Assembly (NCBI GenBank): GCA_018105865.1
Contig: CM030837.1
Location: 11,476,725 to 11,540,724, forward strand
Source of the DNA: Metaphire vulgaris
Lineage: Eukaryota > Annelida > Clitellata > Crassiclitellata > Megascolecidae
Length of the DNA stretch: 64,000 nucleotides
Reading direction: 5' to 3'
Shown here: positions 42,839-52,819 of the stretch, piece after piece
Position numbering within the stretch: the first letter of the stretch is position 1
Layout: each line of letters opens with the position of its first letter
Made by a program: the position numbers and the translations under genes
The notes under the pieces: generated by a model
The model's input: only the letters and a program-made list of their open reading frames with translations
The model's database searches: none
Told to the model about the DNA's origin: nothing

Positions 42839-43071
42839 GTATACAGTCTACAGTCAATATCCCTTGCATATATAGTCAGCATTATCGAAAACGGTGCTGC
42901 CATCTATCGAATGGATGGTAACTAAATCGATTCCCGCATTGGATTGATGTAAAAATGTTATGTCCGCAGTACACACTCGCTTATCTAGCGCACCGTTTAT
43001 TAATGGCGAACGCTGTTTGGTTATAATTTTCCGCCGCCGTTTTTAAACGGCGAACCCGTGGAAGAGGTTAA
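42839..43071. mobile_element. TTAA-family element, right-end fragment
   Basis: Matches the last 230 bp of the copy at 30077-31120 (CAGTCTACAGTCAATATCCC, GAAAACGGTGCTGCC, CGCCGCCGTTTTTAAACGGC) and ends at TTAA (43068-43071) against LINE sequence. The left part is missing. Confidence 0.75.
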
Positions 43072-45845
43072 CTTTGTCTTTATGGTCACTTGTTTTGATT
43101 TCCATAGGTTTTGCAACATGCTGAAGGTAGCCTGTGCTTTGCCAATCCTTGCTTTGACGTCTTCTTCTGTTCCCCCTGTGGTTGACATCACACTTCCCAG
43201 ATATATGAACTTGGGTACATATTCAATTTCTCCTGCGGCTAGTTCCAATTTCTGGTGTTCTTTGCAGTTTATTGTCATTGCCTTAGTTTTGGTTTGGTTA
43301 ATATTTAATCCAACTGAGTGGGCAATTTCTTCTAGATATTTGGTTTTTATTTGCATGTGGTGTAGACTGAAGGATAGCAATGCTAAATCATCTGCAAAGT
43401 CGAGGTCGTCCAGTTGTGTACCTTGTATCCATTTGATGCCGCATTCTCTTTCATCTGTGACTTTCTTCATTATCCAGTCTATTACCACTAAGAACAGAAG
43501 TGGGGATAAGAGGCAACCTTGTTTGACACCGGTTTCTATTTTAAATTTCCTTGATTTCTTTTGGCAGAAGATTACTCTGGCAGACTTGTTTTTATAGCTT
43601 GCTTTCACCATATTAACTATCTTTTCTGGCATGCCGTAGTGTCTCATCAGATCCCATAGTGTGTTCCTATCTACACTGTCGAATGCCTTTTCAAAATCGA
43701 TGAAAATGATATATAGTTATGCGTTCCATTCTATTGACTCTTCCATTGACTCTTCTACTATACATCTCAGTGTTAGGATTTGATCCAGGCAAGATCTACA
43801 TTCTCTAAAACCCGCTTGATTTTCCCTTAATTTTTTTGTCCACTGCTTCTTTGATTCGCTCTAGTATGACTCTGTTTAACACTTTAAGTGCTGTTGATAA
43901 GAGGGTTATGCCTCTGTAGTTTTTGCATTGGCCTTGGTCGCCTTTTTTGGAATCGTCACGACAAATCCTTCCTTCCATTCTTCGGGTATTTCTTCTTGTT
44001 GCCATATTTTTCCCAGCAGGTTATATAGCATATCTGTTGACGTATTTATGTCTGCTTTTAGGGCTTCTGCTGGTATACTGTCTGGACCTGCCACTTTGCC
44101 ATTCTTTAATGTTGAGATTGCTTTTTAAATCTCTTCCATGGTCAGCCTAGATATTTCAATGTTCAGTCGTTGATGTTCTGGAGCTGGTTGAATTTCTGCT
44201 TTATTTTCTGGCTTTTCCCTGTTTAGTAGTTCACTGAAGTGTTCTGCCCATCTTTCAAGTTGTTCGTCCAGTGTTGTTAATGTATTGCCTGCCTTATCTT
44301 TAATTTGTGTTACTTTGTTATTTCGTTGGCCAGACAACTTTTTAGTGATGTTGTAGACCTCTTTCTAGTTGTTTTGGTCGGCTGCTTCTTCTGCTTAACC
44401 TTTTAAAGGGGGAATTAAATTTTTAAAGTCATCCCCCCATGGGGGAATTAATTTTGGGAAAAGGCGTTCATATGAAAATGTGAACATATATGTTATAAAC
44501 TTACTATATTTCGGGCTATATAGAAGCTAGAAATATGCGGTTTGCACCGTTGTTGAGCATTTTTATTGCTCTTTCTATCCATCCATGCCAAAAGAAAAAA
44601 GTTGGGGGTAGGGACCACTCTACACCCTAAAATCTGACCCCTCCCCAGCATTTTGTTCAAATTTTGATCAAAGGTCAATAGCAAAACGTCTTCAGCGATA
44701 ACCCCCCAAATGTGAGTGAGAAAGTTGTAGGGAGGTGTAATTGGAACAGAATAGTGCGACAATTTTGAAGATTGGAGCCAATTTAGGGTAGTTATGAATT
44801 TTCATACCCAAGTACCCATTGCTTGCTGAAATGACAATTACGCGAACGGATTTTCAATGTGAAAAACCGAACAACTCAGTATATTTCAGACTATATAGAA
44901 GCTAGAAAGATACGGTTTGCACCATTGTTGAGCATTTTTATTGGTCTTTCGAACCATCCATGAAAAAAATTTGGGGGGTAGGGTCCACTCTACACCCTGA
45001 AATTGGACTATATCCGACAAAAAATTTTCAAAGCTCAATAAAAAAATTTTCAGCGGTGACCCCTTCAACCCCCCAACTGTGAGTGAGAGAGTTTTAGAGG
45101 AGTGTAATTGGAACAGAACAGTGCAAAAATTTTGAAGATCGGACCATATTTGGCGTAGTTATGATTTTTCTAGCCTCCGGCTGGAGATTTTTCTTATACA
45201 TTTCTCAGCCTTGGTCGCTCTATAGTGAATATCCCTTGCGTATATACTATATATTCAACAATATTGAAAACGGTGCTGCCATTTATCGAATGGATGGTAA
45301 CTAAATCGATTCCTGCGTTGGATTGATGTAAAAATGTTATGTCCCGGGTTCACACATGCTTATCTAGTGCGCCGTTTATAAAGGCGTTACCCGTTTGGAT
45401 ATGCTTTTCCGCCACCGTTTATGAACGGAGAACCCCTGTAAAGGGTTAAGTGGTGAGTTCGTCAATATACTTCCTTTTATCATTTCTTGCACTCTTTTTC
45501 ACCTCTCTGTTTGCGCTTCTGTATTCCGCTTCAACCTTTGTGACTTCTTCTTTGGTTTGTGCAGTGAGAAGTTTCCCTTTGATCTTCTTTCTTACTGAGT
45601 CTTTTTCTTTGGTTGTAGTAGATATCCATTCTTTTGTTCTTTCGCTTTATGAACTCCAAGGACCTCTTCACAGGTATCTGGCCAGACCTTTTTCATAACA
45701 TTCCATTCAGCATCAATTGTTTCGTGTTTGAGGTCTTTCATTCTTTTTAATACATCATACCTGTTCCGAAGTTGAATTTGATATTGTTTTGTGGTCAATT
45801 CATCTTTTAAGTCCATTGAGGTTGTAATTAGTCCTTTAGTCACAC
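43072..45845 (-). pseudogene. RTE-like LINE, antisense, interrupted by a TTAA element
   Basis: - strand order: LKDELTTKQYQIQLRNRYDV and EWNVMKKVWPDTCEEVLGVH (45592-45843), then the TTAA element (44395-45449), then MSGQRNNKVTQIKDKAGNTL, LERWAEHFSELLNREKPENK, GPDSIPAEALKADIN, EGFVVTIPKK with KNYRGITLLSTALKVLNRV, MRHYGMPEKIVNMVKASYKN, FKIETGVKQGCLLSPLLFLV (motif B), LDFADDLALLS (active site), FIYLGSVMSTTGGTEEDVKA. It ends at TTAA 43068. A few frameshifts. Excising one TTAA copy joins DELTT and AEEAADQNN in frame except for one stop. Confidence 0.85.
44395..45449. mobile_element. TTAA-family element, full copy (1055 bp)
   Basis: TTAACCTTTTAAAGGGGGAA at the left and CCCCTGTAAAGGGTTAA at the right, TTAA at both edges; closely similar to 30077-31120, with the same two internal units. 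It sits inside the RTE-like LINE coding region. Confidence 0.9.
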
Positions 45846-45849
45846 TTCT

Positions 45850-46719
45850 TTAGCACTATCATAATGTATTTAGTATCATTCAATGATATCCAATTATGTA
45901 GAATTCTACACATTGAACAACGATGAATGAAGAAACAAAAGAATAATCGTGCAATCTAATCTAATCGTCAATGTATTGTAGAGATTTTGGCGTATTTTTT
46001 GTATGATTACTGGAATTGATTATTTGAGAGCGGCGCCTACTTAGATATGGCCTGCGTCACCGCTTTTACATCTTTTACCATTGTTGCTTTAAATGTGTTC
46101 CGTTTGAACTTTTACCCAGCTTTTCCACAATTCTTATTCGTACCATTTGATTCCCGAATATAAATACTATATTCGTATAATAAAAACAGATTTTGTAGTC
46201 AATTATTAGTCAAGTTTGAAGCCATTTTGTGCAGTGCTGATTTATGCGAATAGGCATAGGTTACTATGTAATTTTCGAAGGCTCATTTGCGGCAGGTCTT
46301 CATTTGTACACTCAGTGTCTGCACAATGTCGCGGTATTTCGCATAAATCAGAGGATCAATTCTAATTTCTAAACACAATATTTAAACAACTATAGTCCAC
46401 CTTAAATAAGTTAAACGGCTAAACGGTATCCATGACAACAGTGTACCAAAATTTTCAAGATTTCTGCAGGGTAAACATTTCTTGACACACACCCAATGCA
46501 ATCTGGCGTCATTTTCTGATACCATAGACTCTGTCTTGTGATATTAAAGTCTATGGTCTGAACTCCGCCAATTCACGTGCTACATTTGCTGCGTCAATGT
46601 TAAAAAAATACACAGCCTCTCTATGTTTGCGTATTGAATGTCTGGCTGTTCGGACAACAAGAATCTGTTGAATATTTGAATTTGTTGTGTAGCAAAATAT
46701 TTCCCTCCCACCCCACATT
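45850..46719. other. Intron sequence with a small inverted repeat
   Basis: No coding. TGATTTATGCGAA at about 46228-46240 faces TTCGCATAAATCA at about 46338-46350 around roughly 100 bp, possibly a small MITE; duplication not seen. Confidence 0.35.
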
Positions 46720-47590
46720 TTTTTCAGGCACCCGCTGTGCCTGCCTTAATAAATAAGGATAGAAGTCCCTGTTTGGCCCTTGTGGTAATGGCTGATATAC
46801 AATTCACGAATTGTGTCCGCAGTTCATCAATGTCACCCGGGAAGCAGAACAAGTAAATTTGCCCATCATCACCATAGCTGTATGAGGCCAGTCCAAAGGC
46901 CCTGATGATTGGCCTCATTCCTGCCATGTTCAGGATGAAGAGGAATGGGCCCAGGACCAACCCTTGCAGGACACCATGACATACACAATGCCTCTCAGAC
47001 ATGCAACCATTACACCAGATTGATTGTGTTCTGTCTGTGATATAGCTCCTAATCCAAAGGACAGAGAGCGACTACTCACACCATAAGGTGTCTCAAGTCG
47101 GTGGATGAGAATCTGGTGGTCAACCGTGTCGAATGCCACTGACAGGTCAAGAAGGCAGAGGAGTGCCACCTGACCATTCGTAATTGCATCAACATCATTG
47201 AATATCTTTAAGATTGCAGATTCAGTAGAGTGCCCACGACGATAGACTGATTGATCTTGAGGCATCAGGCCATTCGCATTTAGGAAGCCTATCAGTTGTT
47301 TGTTTACTATCTTCTCTAGTAGCTTCAATAAAAAGGCTAAATTAGAAACTGGCCTGTAGCTCCTAACATCCGATCTAGACCAGGCTGCTTTAGATGTGGC
47401 TTCACGGTCGCATGTTTCCCCATTGATAGAAGCTCACTGGTTTCCAGTGATACAGTCATAAGTTCTGCCAAGAAAGGGCCAGCAATCCTGCTGAGTCCTT
47501 CAGGAGCCACATGGATATTGGATACTCCTGGCATTGCTTATTTGGAGATAGGCCAGTTCTTTGCAAATACTTGCACTAAACCTGAATGAA
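46720..47590 (-). pseudogene. L2 LINE RT fragment, antisense
   Basis: - strand: an AELMTVSLETSELLS-like stretch, KLLEKIVNKQLIGFLNANGL, QDQSVYRRGHSTESAILKIF, LLCLLDLSVAFDTVDHQILI (motif A), a GVLQGLVLGPFLFILNMAG-like motif B, SYGDDGQIYLF (YADD changed to YGDD). Frameshifts throughout; both ends missing. Confidence 0.85.
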
Positions 47591-47810
47591 TGAACTCCAT
47601 CTTATACCTCAGAGCAGCCATATGCTGGGCTCTATCTCGGATTGGCCCTACATACACTGCACCACACAAGTCTGCTCTTTGTCCGACTAAGATAGGGCTC
47701 TTTATTTATAAAATGAAGTTTGCATCAATAGTCCCAACCCACTTTAATGGACTGAAGCAGAGCACTTATGTAGGGCTTGTAGCAATTGATAACATGACAC
47801 TGAAAATTTT

Positions 47811-48240
47811 TCCTTTCTGCCATTAATAGTTGATAATGATATAGCAAGTGCGCTGTACTTCTGCAGATTTTCAGAAAAGTCATATAATTTTTTGGCATCA
47901 CTTGCATGTTTTTTATTTCATTATTTCAAGCACTAGAAGTATTTCAGGCACTAGAAGTTTTTCCTTTCTGCCATTAATAGTTGATAACGATATAGCAAGT
48001 GTGCTGTACTTCTGCAGATTTTCAGAAAAGTCATTATATAATTTTTTGGCATCACTTGCATGTTGTTTTTTATTTCATTATTTCAGGCACTAGAAATATT
48101 TCAGGCACTAGAAGTTGTTCCTTTCTGCCATTAATAGTTGATAATGATATAGCAAGTGTGCTGTACTTCTGCAGATTTTCAGAAAAGGCATTATATAATT
48201 TTTTGGCATCATATGCGTGTTGTTTTTTATTTCAGGCACT
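47811..48240. repeat. Threefold tandem repeat carrying an HMGCS splice acceptor
   Basis: Three units of about 125-160 bp (about 47811-47957, 47958-48116, 48117-48240) sharing CCTTTCTGCCATTAATAGTT, TGTACTTCTGCAGATTTTCA and a final TTATTTCAGGCACTAGAAGT. The last unit ends in the real acceptor and first bases of the exon at 48236. The earlier units carry copies of acceptor plus 10-11 exon bases (AG at 47946-47947, 48085-48086, 48103-48104; also CAAG at 47939-47940). Confidence 0.9.
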
Positions 48241-48400
48241 AGAAGTACTTACATGCAACATGCATACGATTTTTACAAGCCAAATATGATGTCAGAATAC
48301 CCCACAGTTGATGGCAAATTGTCAATTGAGTGCTATCTTAATGCATTGGACCACTGCTATGCTTTGTACAAACAGAAATGTAATGTGAATTGTGCTGGAG
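48236..48400 (+). CDS. HMGCS: Hydroxymethylglutaryl-CoA synthase, internal exon (second in window)
   Basis: With one base from the previous exon it reads [20 protein letters not shown], then [20 protein letters not shown] and [26 protein letters not shown] and DGKLS are core HMG-CoA synthase blocks lining the substrate site. Acceptor TTATTTCAG at 48227-48235, donor GTAAGG at 48401. Length 165 bp; phase carries one base into the next exon. The [11 protein letters not shown] end corresponds to a length-variable loop. The acceptor is the last of several copies in a tandem repeat. Confidence 0.95.
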
Positions 48401-48649
48401 GTAAGGTATTATGTGAGAAATGTATGCATAAACTTGGTACAGGAGCATAGTGAACCATTAAATTTCCAAGTGTAATTAAGATTAAGTTCATCTGGAAGCA
48501 ATGGACTTGGTAAAAAAAGTGGTCAGTCTGTTTTGAGAATGGGATGACTATGTGAAATTAAATTGAAGTGTGGCTTTAGGAAATTTATTAATAAATTGAT
48601 CTCTGTTTAAACGAAAACTGCTTAAACTGTTTAAACATGTTTGATTCAA
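48401..48649. other. HMGCS intron, nothing recognised
   Basis: Start of the 1.85-kb intron; no features apart from the donor site. Confidence 0.4.
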
Positions 48650-48960
48650 TCAATCAATCAACTTCTATAGTACCACTATCATAATGCCCAGGGCATCAGC
48701 CGATGGTGCACCAAATCCAAATAGCATTAGAGCAAGGTCAAGCCAGAAGATCAGTCCGAAATGGCGGGAGAGCACTCTAAGGGGATAAGCCAAGTCAAGC
48801 AGATGTGTTTTAAGACCAAGTCTGAAAGATGATAACTTGTTAGTTATGCGAAGTGATGTTGGTAGTGAATTCCAGAGCTTAGGGGCACACACTGAGAAGC
48901 AACTAGTGCCAATGACTGTGCGAGAATAAGGAACAAATGAAGGTCCTGCCGAACACCTAG
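48650..48960 (-). pseudogene. CR1-type LINE 3' fragment, antisense
   Basis: CAPKLWNSLPTSLRITNKLS and FRLGLKTHLLDLAYP, the clade's C-terminus, followed by a 3' part near TATAGTACCACTATCATAAT. Confidence 0.8.
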
Positions 48961-49084
48961 TGTATTATACCTAGATTGTATTCCATGTCTTGTGCTAACC
49001 CCTCTTTTCTTGCTGTCTCTATTTTACTGCAATGCCAAATGTTTGTTGATAGAGAATTTTTTCTTTATGAGCATAACAAATAGT

Positions 49085-49922
49085 TAGAGTATAAAAGTAG
49101 TTTCTCCAATAGTCGTTAGGTGGTGCTGATGGTAAGGTAGATAGTTGATAGAATAAATAAATAAATTAATAATAATATAATAAGTGAAGTTTTTTGTAAT
49201 AATAACTACCTGAGAAGTATGTAAAAAGTCTAGGGAGGTTAAGTGTAGGGTATTCAGTTGGTGGCACTAGTTGTCATTGAGTTATAGACCAATAGTTAGT
49301 TGCAGTTTAGCATACCTCCTTTAACCTCCTTGCGGTTACATTCTCTGGCGCTTTTCCATTCGGAAAGCGTTGAGTTGCATTCCATTATTTCTGAAGGACA
49401 TACCCACCTGTCAGACCATTCATTGTTTGCCAAAGGGCAAGAAGCAATCATTGGACACTGGAATGTGTCAGTAATTGGTATAATTGGCTCAGAGTGTCCA
49501 CTCGAATACCTTGCTTGCTAGAACACAAAGCCACAAACCACGGCTTCTATTTGGTTGGAAGTGTCACGAAAGCAATTAAATGGGTGGTCGCCTGCTCCGA
49601 ATGCCTACTAGACACTGAACGTGTAACGTACGCTCATACCGATTTTGGTATCAAAATTCTTGAACGGCTACGATACGCCGTTACCCCTTGGGAGGTTAAG
49701 GTAGTATAGGAGTCCCATAAATAGAGGTCCCACAGGTATATCTTACCTTTACGGTTTTATTCATTTCAATCTACTTCCGATGACGCTTTGTATACAAATA
49801 TTGGCAAGGAACTGTACTTGTAAAATAATATTTATGTACCGCACACTTGAATATACCGTGCGGCCGCCTGCACGGTTTGAAAAATCGCATATACCGCCCG
49901 TGGTATATGCATGAAAATACGG
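49085..49922 (-). mobile_element. TIR element with ACCGTATTTTCATGCATATAC end, antisense, one-ended copy
   Basis: The reverse complement begins ACCGTATTTTCATGCATATA then CCACGGGCGGTATATGC and matches 33100-33560 throughout. It contains a TTAA MITE (49321-49699) at a point where the other copy is empty. The far end is lost. Confidence 0.75.
49321..49699. mobile_element. TTAA MITE (379 bp) with an empty site in the window
   Basis: TTAACCTCCTTGCGGTTAC at the left, CCGTTACCCCTTGGGAGGTTAA at the right. The undisturbed relative at 33326-33329 has a single TTAA at this position, flanked by the same bases. Removing the element and one TTAA restores the match. Confidence 0.88.
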
Positions 49923-50246
49923 TACATATTGTTATTGGCAATCCTTTTATCATACAGTATTGGTATCAGTATTGGCAATACATTTCAGAGGTATTGTTAA
50001 CAACCTTGGCTTTAGAACTGATTTTCAGTCCTATAGCTGTGAGCAGTGCAGCCAGTCATCAGGCTCGTAGCCACTGCCTAAAACTAAGGGACAAATTTAT
50101 ACCTTTTGAGTGAATGTATTAGTTTAATGCCTCTTCTATGAAAAATTTATGTTAACTGCTTGTTTCTTTGTTGCTAGTAGCAGATATATATAATTTGTTA
50201 ATTACTTAGCTGTTCAGTGTTTAATTTTCATCATTGTTATGAGCAG
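49923..50246. other. HMGCS intron, nothing recognised
   Basis: Ends in the acceptor GTTATGAGCAG at 50246. Confidence 0.4.
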
Positions 50247-50412
50247 GTGTTGGTGAAAATTTTACTCTTGATGCTGTGGATGCTGTTCTATTTCATTCCC
50301 CTTACTGTAAGTTAGTTCAAAAGTCAGTGGGGCGTTTGTTGTTGAATGACTTTCTTGCCAATCCTATGCTGAGTTCCAGAAATGGTTTATTTGCAAGCCT
50401 AGAAAATTTCAA
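50247..50412 (+). CDS. HMGCS: Hydroxymethylglutaryl-CoA synthase, internal exon (third in window)
   Basis: Reads VGENFTLDAVDAVLFHSPYC then KLVQKSVGRLLLNDFLANPM and LSSRNGLFASLENF plus two bases of a Lys codon. LFHSPYCKLVQKS holds the catalytic His of HMG-CoA synthase (equivalent to His264 of the vertebrate cytosolic enzyme). Acceptor GAGCAG, donor GTAAGT; 166 bp, leaving phase 2, which the exon at 60808 completes. Confidence 0.95.
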
Positions 50413-50639
50413 GTAAGTAAATTATGCATATATTGTGGTATATATCAAATCACACCATATGAACTTATTTAACCAAATTATTAAACCTAGTATGCCTGTA
50501 TGGATGTGTGTGTGTGTGTGTGTGCCAGCAAATATTTTTGCATGCCTTGGATTGTCACCATTCTTGGGAGTTACTGGTGTCTTGCGCTTGGTTTTTGCGC
50601 CAATTGCGAGGACTGCATAAGTCTGCATTTCACTCATTG

Positions 50640-51955
50640 GTTCTGAGGAGTTTATGCCATCCTTTGCATTTTTCTGGTTAGCTCTGGATGTTTTCAGGTG
50701 GTCTTCATCATCATTGTCTGATGCATTATCTTGTCTATCATAATGGTTGGCTGTGCCTAATCAGAATAGCTTTGATTGACTGTCACTCCAATCTTTACTG
50801 GAATTTCATTTCCATCAGATCTACAGAGTTGGGCGATGGACTGTTTATTCTCCAGCAGAACACCACTTCATGAGAATTCACTGGATTTGCCATGCAGAGA
50901 ATTCCAATTACCACCTTATGGACCCTCGATGCCATCTTTTTCTGCTCCTCTCTGATGTTTCAATGCCGGGGAAGTACTTTCTTGTTTACTGCTCTCTTAA
51001 AGATTACCACCAGATTTCATCATGCAGTGAACTCCTTTTTGCCATCTGAGTGGATTTTAAGATTGTCATCTTCCAATTCTCACTGACATGTTAATGCTGT
51101 CAACATTTTTGTGGATGAGCACCCCCAGGAGAAGGCATTTGCTAAGTCATGCCCCGTTTGTGGTGGGAGATGCAGCCATTGCTCCCTCCGAGAGCTTACG
51201 TCTGCTGGGAGTGCTCCTAGATGAGACTCTATCCTTTGAAGCGCACGTTAACAATCTGATACGCTCCTGCCATTACCAACTGCGGAGAGTGAGGTCAATT
51301 CGTCGGTACCTGCCAGTGAGCGCGGCTGTCAAATTAGTGCAGGCCCTGGTACTGACACGAATTGATTACTGTAACGGTGTGCTTCTTGGACTTCCGGATA
51401 CTAGACTGAACCGCATACAATCAGTGTTGAACCAGGCTGCACGAGTGATTTTCGGCTGTCGCTGGGGTGACCACGTCACTCCTCTCCTTAGAGATCGACT
51501 CCATTGGCTCCGTGTTCCACAGCGCATTGTCTACAAGCGCTGTTGGCTTACGTTTCGGGCTTTACACGATCCATTCTGTCCCGATTATCTAACTGTACTT
51601 GTACGGAGATCGACTGTGATCGAGAGGAGATCGGTTCTTAGGTCCAGTCGGAGAGTGCAGTTGTTGGTCCCTCCCCCGTCCAAGGCCCCTAATTTTGGGG
51701 AAAGATCATTCGCGCGGGGGAATCCCGCCCTGTGGGACTCTCTTCCAGACAATGTGACTGGAGCAGTCTCAGCTGGACTTTTCATTAGAAATTTGAAGAC
51801 ATATTTATTTAATATTGGATATGAACTGTGTTAAGCGCTCTTGTTGTAGGCCTTAGCCTTGTCTACTGCGCTATATAAATTGTCAATAAATAAATAAATA
51901 AATAAATAAACAGCGCTTTTGACTTTGGCCTTTGCCTTGTTTACAGCGCTACCGG
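50640..51955 (+). mobile_element. Non-autonomous repeat R750, copy 2, interrupted by L2b
   Basis: The 3' half matches 28400-28600 (CAGTGAACTCC, CATCTGAGTGGATTTTAAGA, CTCACTGACATGTTAATGCT). After the L2b insertion the tail resumes with AGCGCTTTTGACTTTGGCC and TTACAGCGCTACCGG, then AAT repeats. The 5' limit is approximate. Confidence 0.55.
51097..51908 (+). pseudogene. L2 LINE, 5'-truncated (family L2b, copy 2)
   Basis: Intact reading from LWMSTPRRRHLLSHAPFVVG through LTRIDYCNGVLLGLPDTRLN to FIRNLKTYLFNIGYELC. It differs from the full copy at 13965-16046 by only a handful of residues (for example PPPSKAPNF for PLPSKTPKF). Ends GCGCTATATAAATTGTC with AATA repeats. Truncated 5' just before the TEFLWM block; inserted in R750 copy 2. 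Confidence 0.93.
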
Positions 51956-51959
51956 AGTA

Positions 51960-52384
51960 CCGGTATATAAGTTGTCTCAATAATAATAATATTATTATTA
52001 TTAATTCAAATAATGATGAAATCTCTGGGAAAATCATTTGATCAGGATGCAGGCAAAGGCACTAAACAGTGTCTCATGTGGGCTGCAGTGTGCCTTTGGA
52101 TAGCTGTTTACCTGAAATGATTTTAATTTTTATGAGGTTTTATGTTTCAATTATACACTGTAAGCAAAAAAATTTCAATGACTTACTTTCTCAAAACAGT
52201 GTGTCTATTACTAATCTGAATATCCTGATTCTAATTTTGTCAGCCATTTTTCTCTGTCAATGTGTAGTAGTAATGCTATACTAGTTTTAATATTAAACTT
52301 TACATGTGCATGTGCAGACAATGGTAATTAATTAATTATAATAATAATAGGTTAGGTTAAGTTAAAAAGTCAATTTAGATAAGG
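51960..52384. other. Intron sequence, nothing recognised
   Basis: AT-rich with short ATT runs at the start; no coding seen. Confidence 0.4.
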
Positions 52385-52819
52385 TAGAAACATAGACGAA
52401 GGGCTAAAGGCTAGAGCGCTTTACACTTATATGAGGTCTCATAGAAATAAGTTTTAGGTTTCCTTGCAAACGAATCGAGATTGGACACTCTAGTCATGTG
52501 GCCAGGTAATGCGTTCCAAAGAAAAGGATTTCCACACTTGAACGACCTCTTGCCGAATTTTGCCGTCCAAGATGGAGGAGGGACAACCAGTTTGATGTCT
52601 TGACTGGATCTTGGTTGCAGACACCTGTCAGTAGATGGGGGCCTTAGGACCAAAGCCGCCAGGTAGTTCGGGAAGGCTAGATCGTGCAGGGCTTGGAACG
52701 TGAGGATACACCTCTTGCAGGCAATACGCTCCAGGATGCGAAGCCAATGTAGCTTATTCTTCAGAAAAGGGGAGATGTGCTCTCCCCTTCTTACTCTGAA
52801 GATCATTCGGGCAGAAGCA

